NCBI GenBank assembly: GCA_025459355.1
Contig: JALOQS010000006.1
Coordinates: 1-51,091, forward strand
DNA from: Pirellula sp.
Lineage (GTDB): Bacteria; Planctomycetota; Planctomycetia; Pirellulales; Pirellulaceae
Direction: 5' to 3'
DNA: 51,091 nt
Positions 50,220 to 51,091 of the stretch are shown piece after piece (the first letter of the stretch is position 1; every line of letters starts with the position of its first letter). The notes beneath the pieces were generated by a model. It saw only the letters and a program-made list of their open reading frames with translations. It was not told where the DNA came from and did no database searches. A program made the position numbers and the translations under genes.

Positions 50220-51091
50220 CCCTCACTCCGTCTTGCGGAATCTTGCCCGCGAACTAAGTCTTTGAATATCTCTTCGAGACTGAGATCGATAACGGTTACA
50301 GACACCGGATCGTTCTCCTCTTCAAGCTGGCGAATCAGCTCGCTAGAGAAAGGAGCAACCGTAAGCAGCCATTCTCGGCGTTGCACTTTTTGGCTTATAA
50401 CTTGTTTGGGCACATTTGCCGGCAACCTCCCATCCTGCAAAACAACACGAATACGCTTGATCGTCCCTCGCAACTCGTCCGGAATTCCACGAGCAACTAG
50501 CCTTCCATTGACCATGATGCCTACCTCATCTGCCACGCGTTCCACGTCATCAACATGATGGCTGGAAAACAGAATGGTTCGGTCTTCACTAGAATGGTTT
50601 AGCAAAACACTCTCCAAAAAATCCTCTCGGACAATAGGATCAAGTCCAGAGGTCGGCTCATCTAGAATCAACAACTCCGGATGATGAGCTAAAGCGAGCA
50701 GCAATCCGAGTTTCGCCGTCATTCCTTTCGAAAGCGAGCTGACTTTCTTCTTTTTCGGTAACTCGAATTTATCGATCAAATTTTCGGCGAGATCCGCGTC
50801 CCACTGAGCATAAAGAGGGCCGGCGAATTCTAGTATTTCCTGTACAGTCATCCAGCGATACATGTAGTGCAACTCAGGAACGTAGCCGACTCTCTGACGT
50901 AATATGCTCGATCGGAGATCCTCACACCCCAAAACAGATACTCGGCCGCTATCTCTCTCCGTAAGTCCCATCAACATTCGAATCAATGTGCTCTTTCCCG
51001 CTCCGTTCGGACCAAGCAGCCCAAAGGTCATGCCTTTGGATATGCACAAATCGATTCCGTCACATGCGACGTGAGAGCCATATCGTTTCGT
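50216..51091 (-). CDS. ABC transporter ATP-binding protein (5' end outside window)
   Basis: About 292 residues are visible; the frame is open to the window edge (reading TKRYGSHVACDGIDLCISKG), so the true start lies beyond 51091 and a TTG at 51049 is not the start. Walker A is GPNGAGKST, the Q-loop region VGYVPELHYMYRWMTVQEIL, the signature SSLSKGMTAKLGLLLALAH, Walker B LLILDEPTSGLDPIV, and the switch histidine lies in LFSSHHVDDVERVADEVG. The PELHYMYRWMTVQE form is typical of ABC-2 exporter ATPases of the CcmA/YhaQ type. The C-terminus has the extra beta domain such exporters often carry. It drives the permease encoded next. Confidence 0.93.
   Translation of the reverse strand, partial: TKRYGSHVACDGIDLCISKGMTFGLLGPNGAGKSTLIRMLMGLTERDSGRVSVLGCEDLRSSILRQRVGYVPELHYMYRWMTVQEILEFAGPLYAQWDADLAENLIDKFELPKKKKVSSLSKGMTAKLGLLLALAHHPELLILDEPTSGLDPIVREDFLESVLLNHSSEDRTILFSSHHVDDVERVADEVGIMVNGRLVARGIPDELRGTIKRIRVVLQDGRLPANVPKQVISQKVQRREWLLTVAPFSSELIRQLEEENDPVSVTVIDLSLEEIFKDLVRGQDSARRSEG

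Overview
The window reads as chromosomal DNA of a planctomycete, most likely a member of the Pirellulaceae or a close relative. The evidence is the gene content: paired DUF1501 and DUF1549/DUF1553 proteins with PSCyt-type haem motifs, DUF1559 proteins with a pilin-like N-terminus, a DUF2760 protein, a beta-RFAP synthase homologue of the tetrahydromethanopterin pathway, several twin-arginine signals on redox or carbohydrate enzymes, and many exported proteins of unknown function. No tRNA, rRNA, CRISPR array, transposase or phage gene was seen. Family names come from motif recognition by eye, without database searches.

Layout. 1-7.4 kb: the end of a YeiH-type exporter, an aminotransferase, then a run of an AGCS Na+/amino-acid symporter broken by a frameshifting deletion, an MFS transporter and a GNAT acetyltransferase (linked by 4-bp start/stop overlaps), and a Tat-exported ThuA protein. 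7.5-16.5 kb: two DUF1501 plus DUF1549/DUF1553 modules facing away from each other across a 288-bp divergent promoter region. 16.6-20.1 kb: a Gfo/Idh/MocA oxidoreductase, a gene-poor stretch, and a DUF1559 pseudopilin-like gene with a small lipoprotein gene and a clear intrinsic terminator. 20.4-24.9 kb: two small genes, then an Mla-type lipid transport set (permease, ATPase, MCE protein) followed by ispD. 24.9-27.5 kb, minus strand: gluQRS and a beta-RFAP synthase homologue overlapping by 4 bp, and a DUF2760 gene.

27.6-32.1 kb: a SprT-like metalloprotein, a rhomboid protease, and two planctomycete-type unknown membrane proteins. 32.4-36.8 kb: an exopolysaccharide group (Wzz-like protein, a P-loop partner with a degenerate Walker A, an O-antigen ligase/polymerase family protein) and a pabA/trpG-type glutaminase. 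37-48.3 kb: mostly unknown exported proteins, with an FAD amine-oxidase-like protein, a methyltransferase, a zinc-ribbon DUF1559 protein, an N,N-dimethylformamidase-beta-like protein and a small glycosyltransferase. 48.4-51.1 kb, minus strand: a tightly overlapping ABC ATPase, ABC permease and TlpA-like thioredoxin operon, cut by the window end.

How genes may work together. The clearest functional units are the Mla set (envelope lipid transport), the Wzz/P-loop/ligase group (extracellular polysaccharide), the ABC/TlpA operon and the two DUF1501/DUF1549 modules, whose biochemical role is unknown. The best candidates for undescribed biology are those divergent modules, the 652-residue exported protein at 37.1 kb, the CPFC protein/DUF3299-like pair at 29.8-32.1 kb, the two adjacent exported proteins at 44.9-47.4 kb, and the ABC/TlpA operon.
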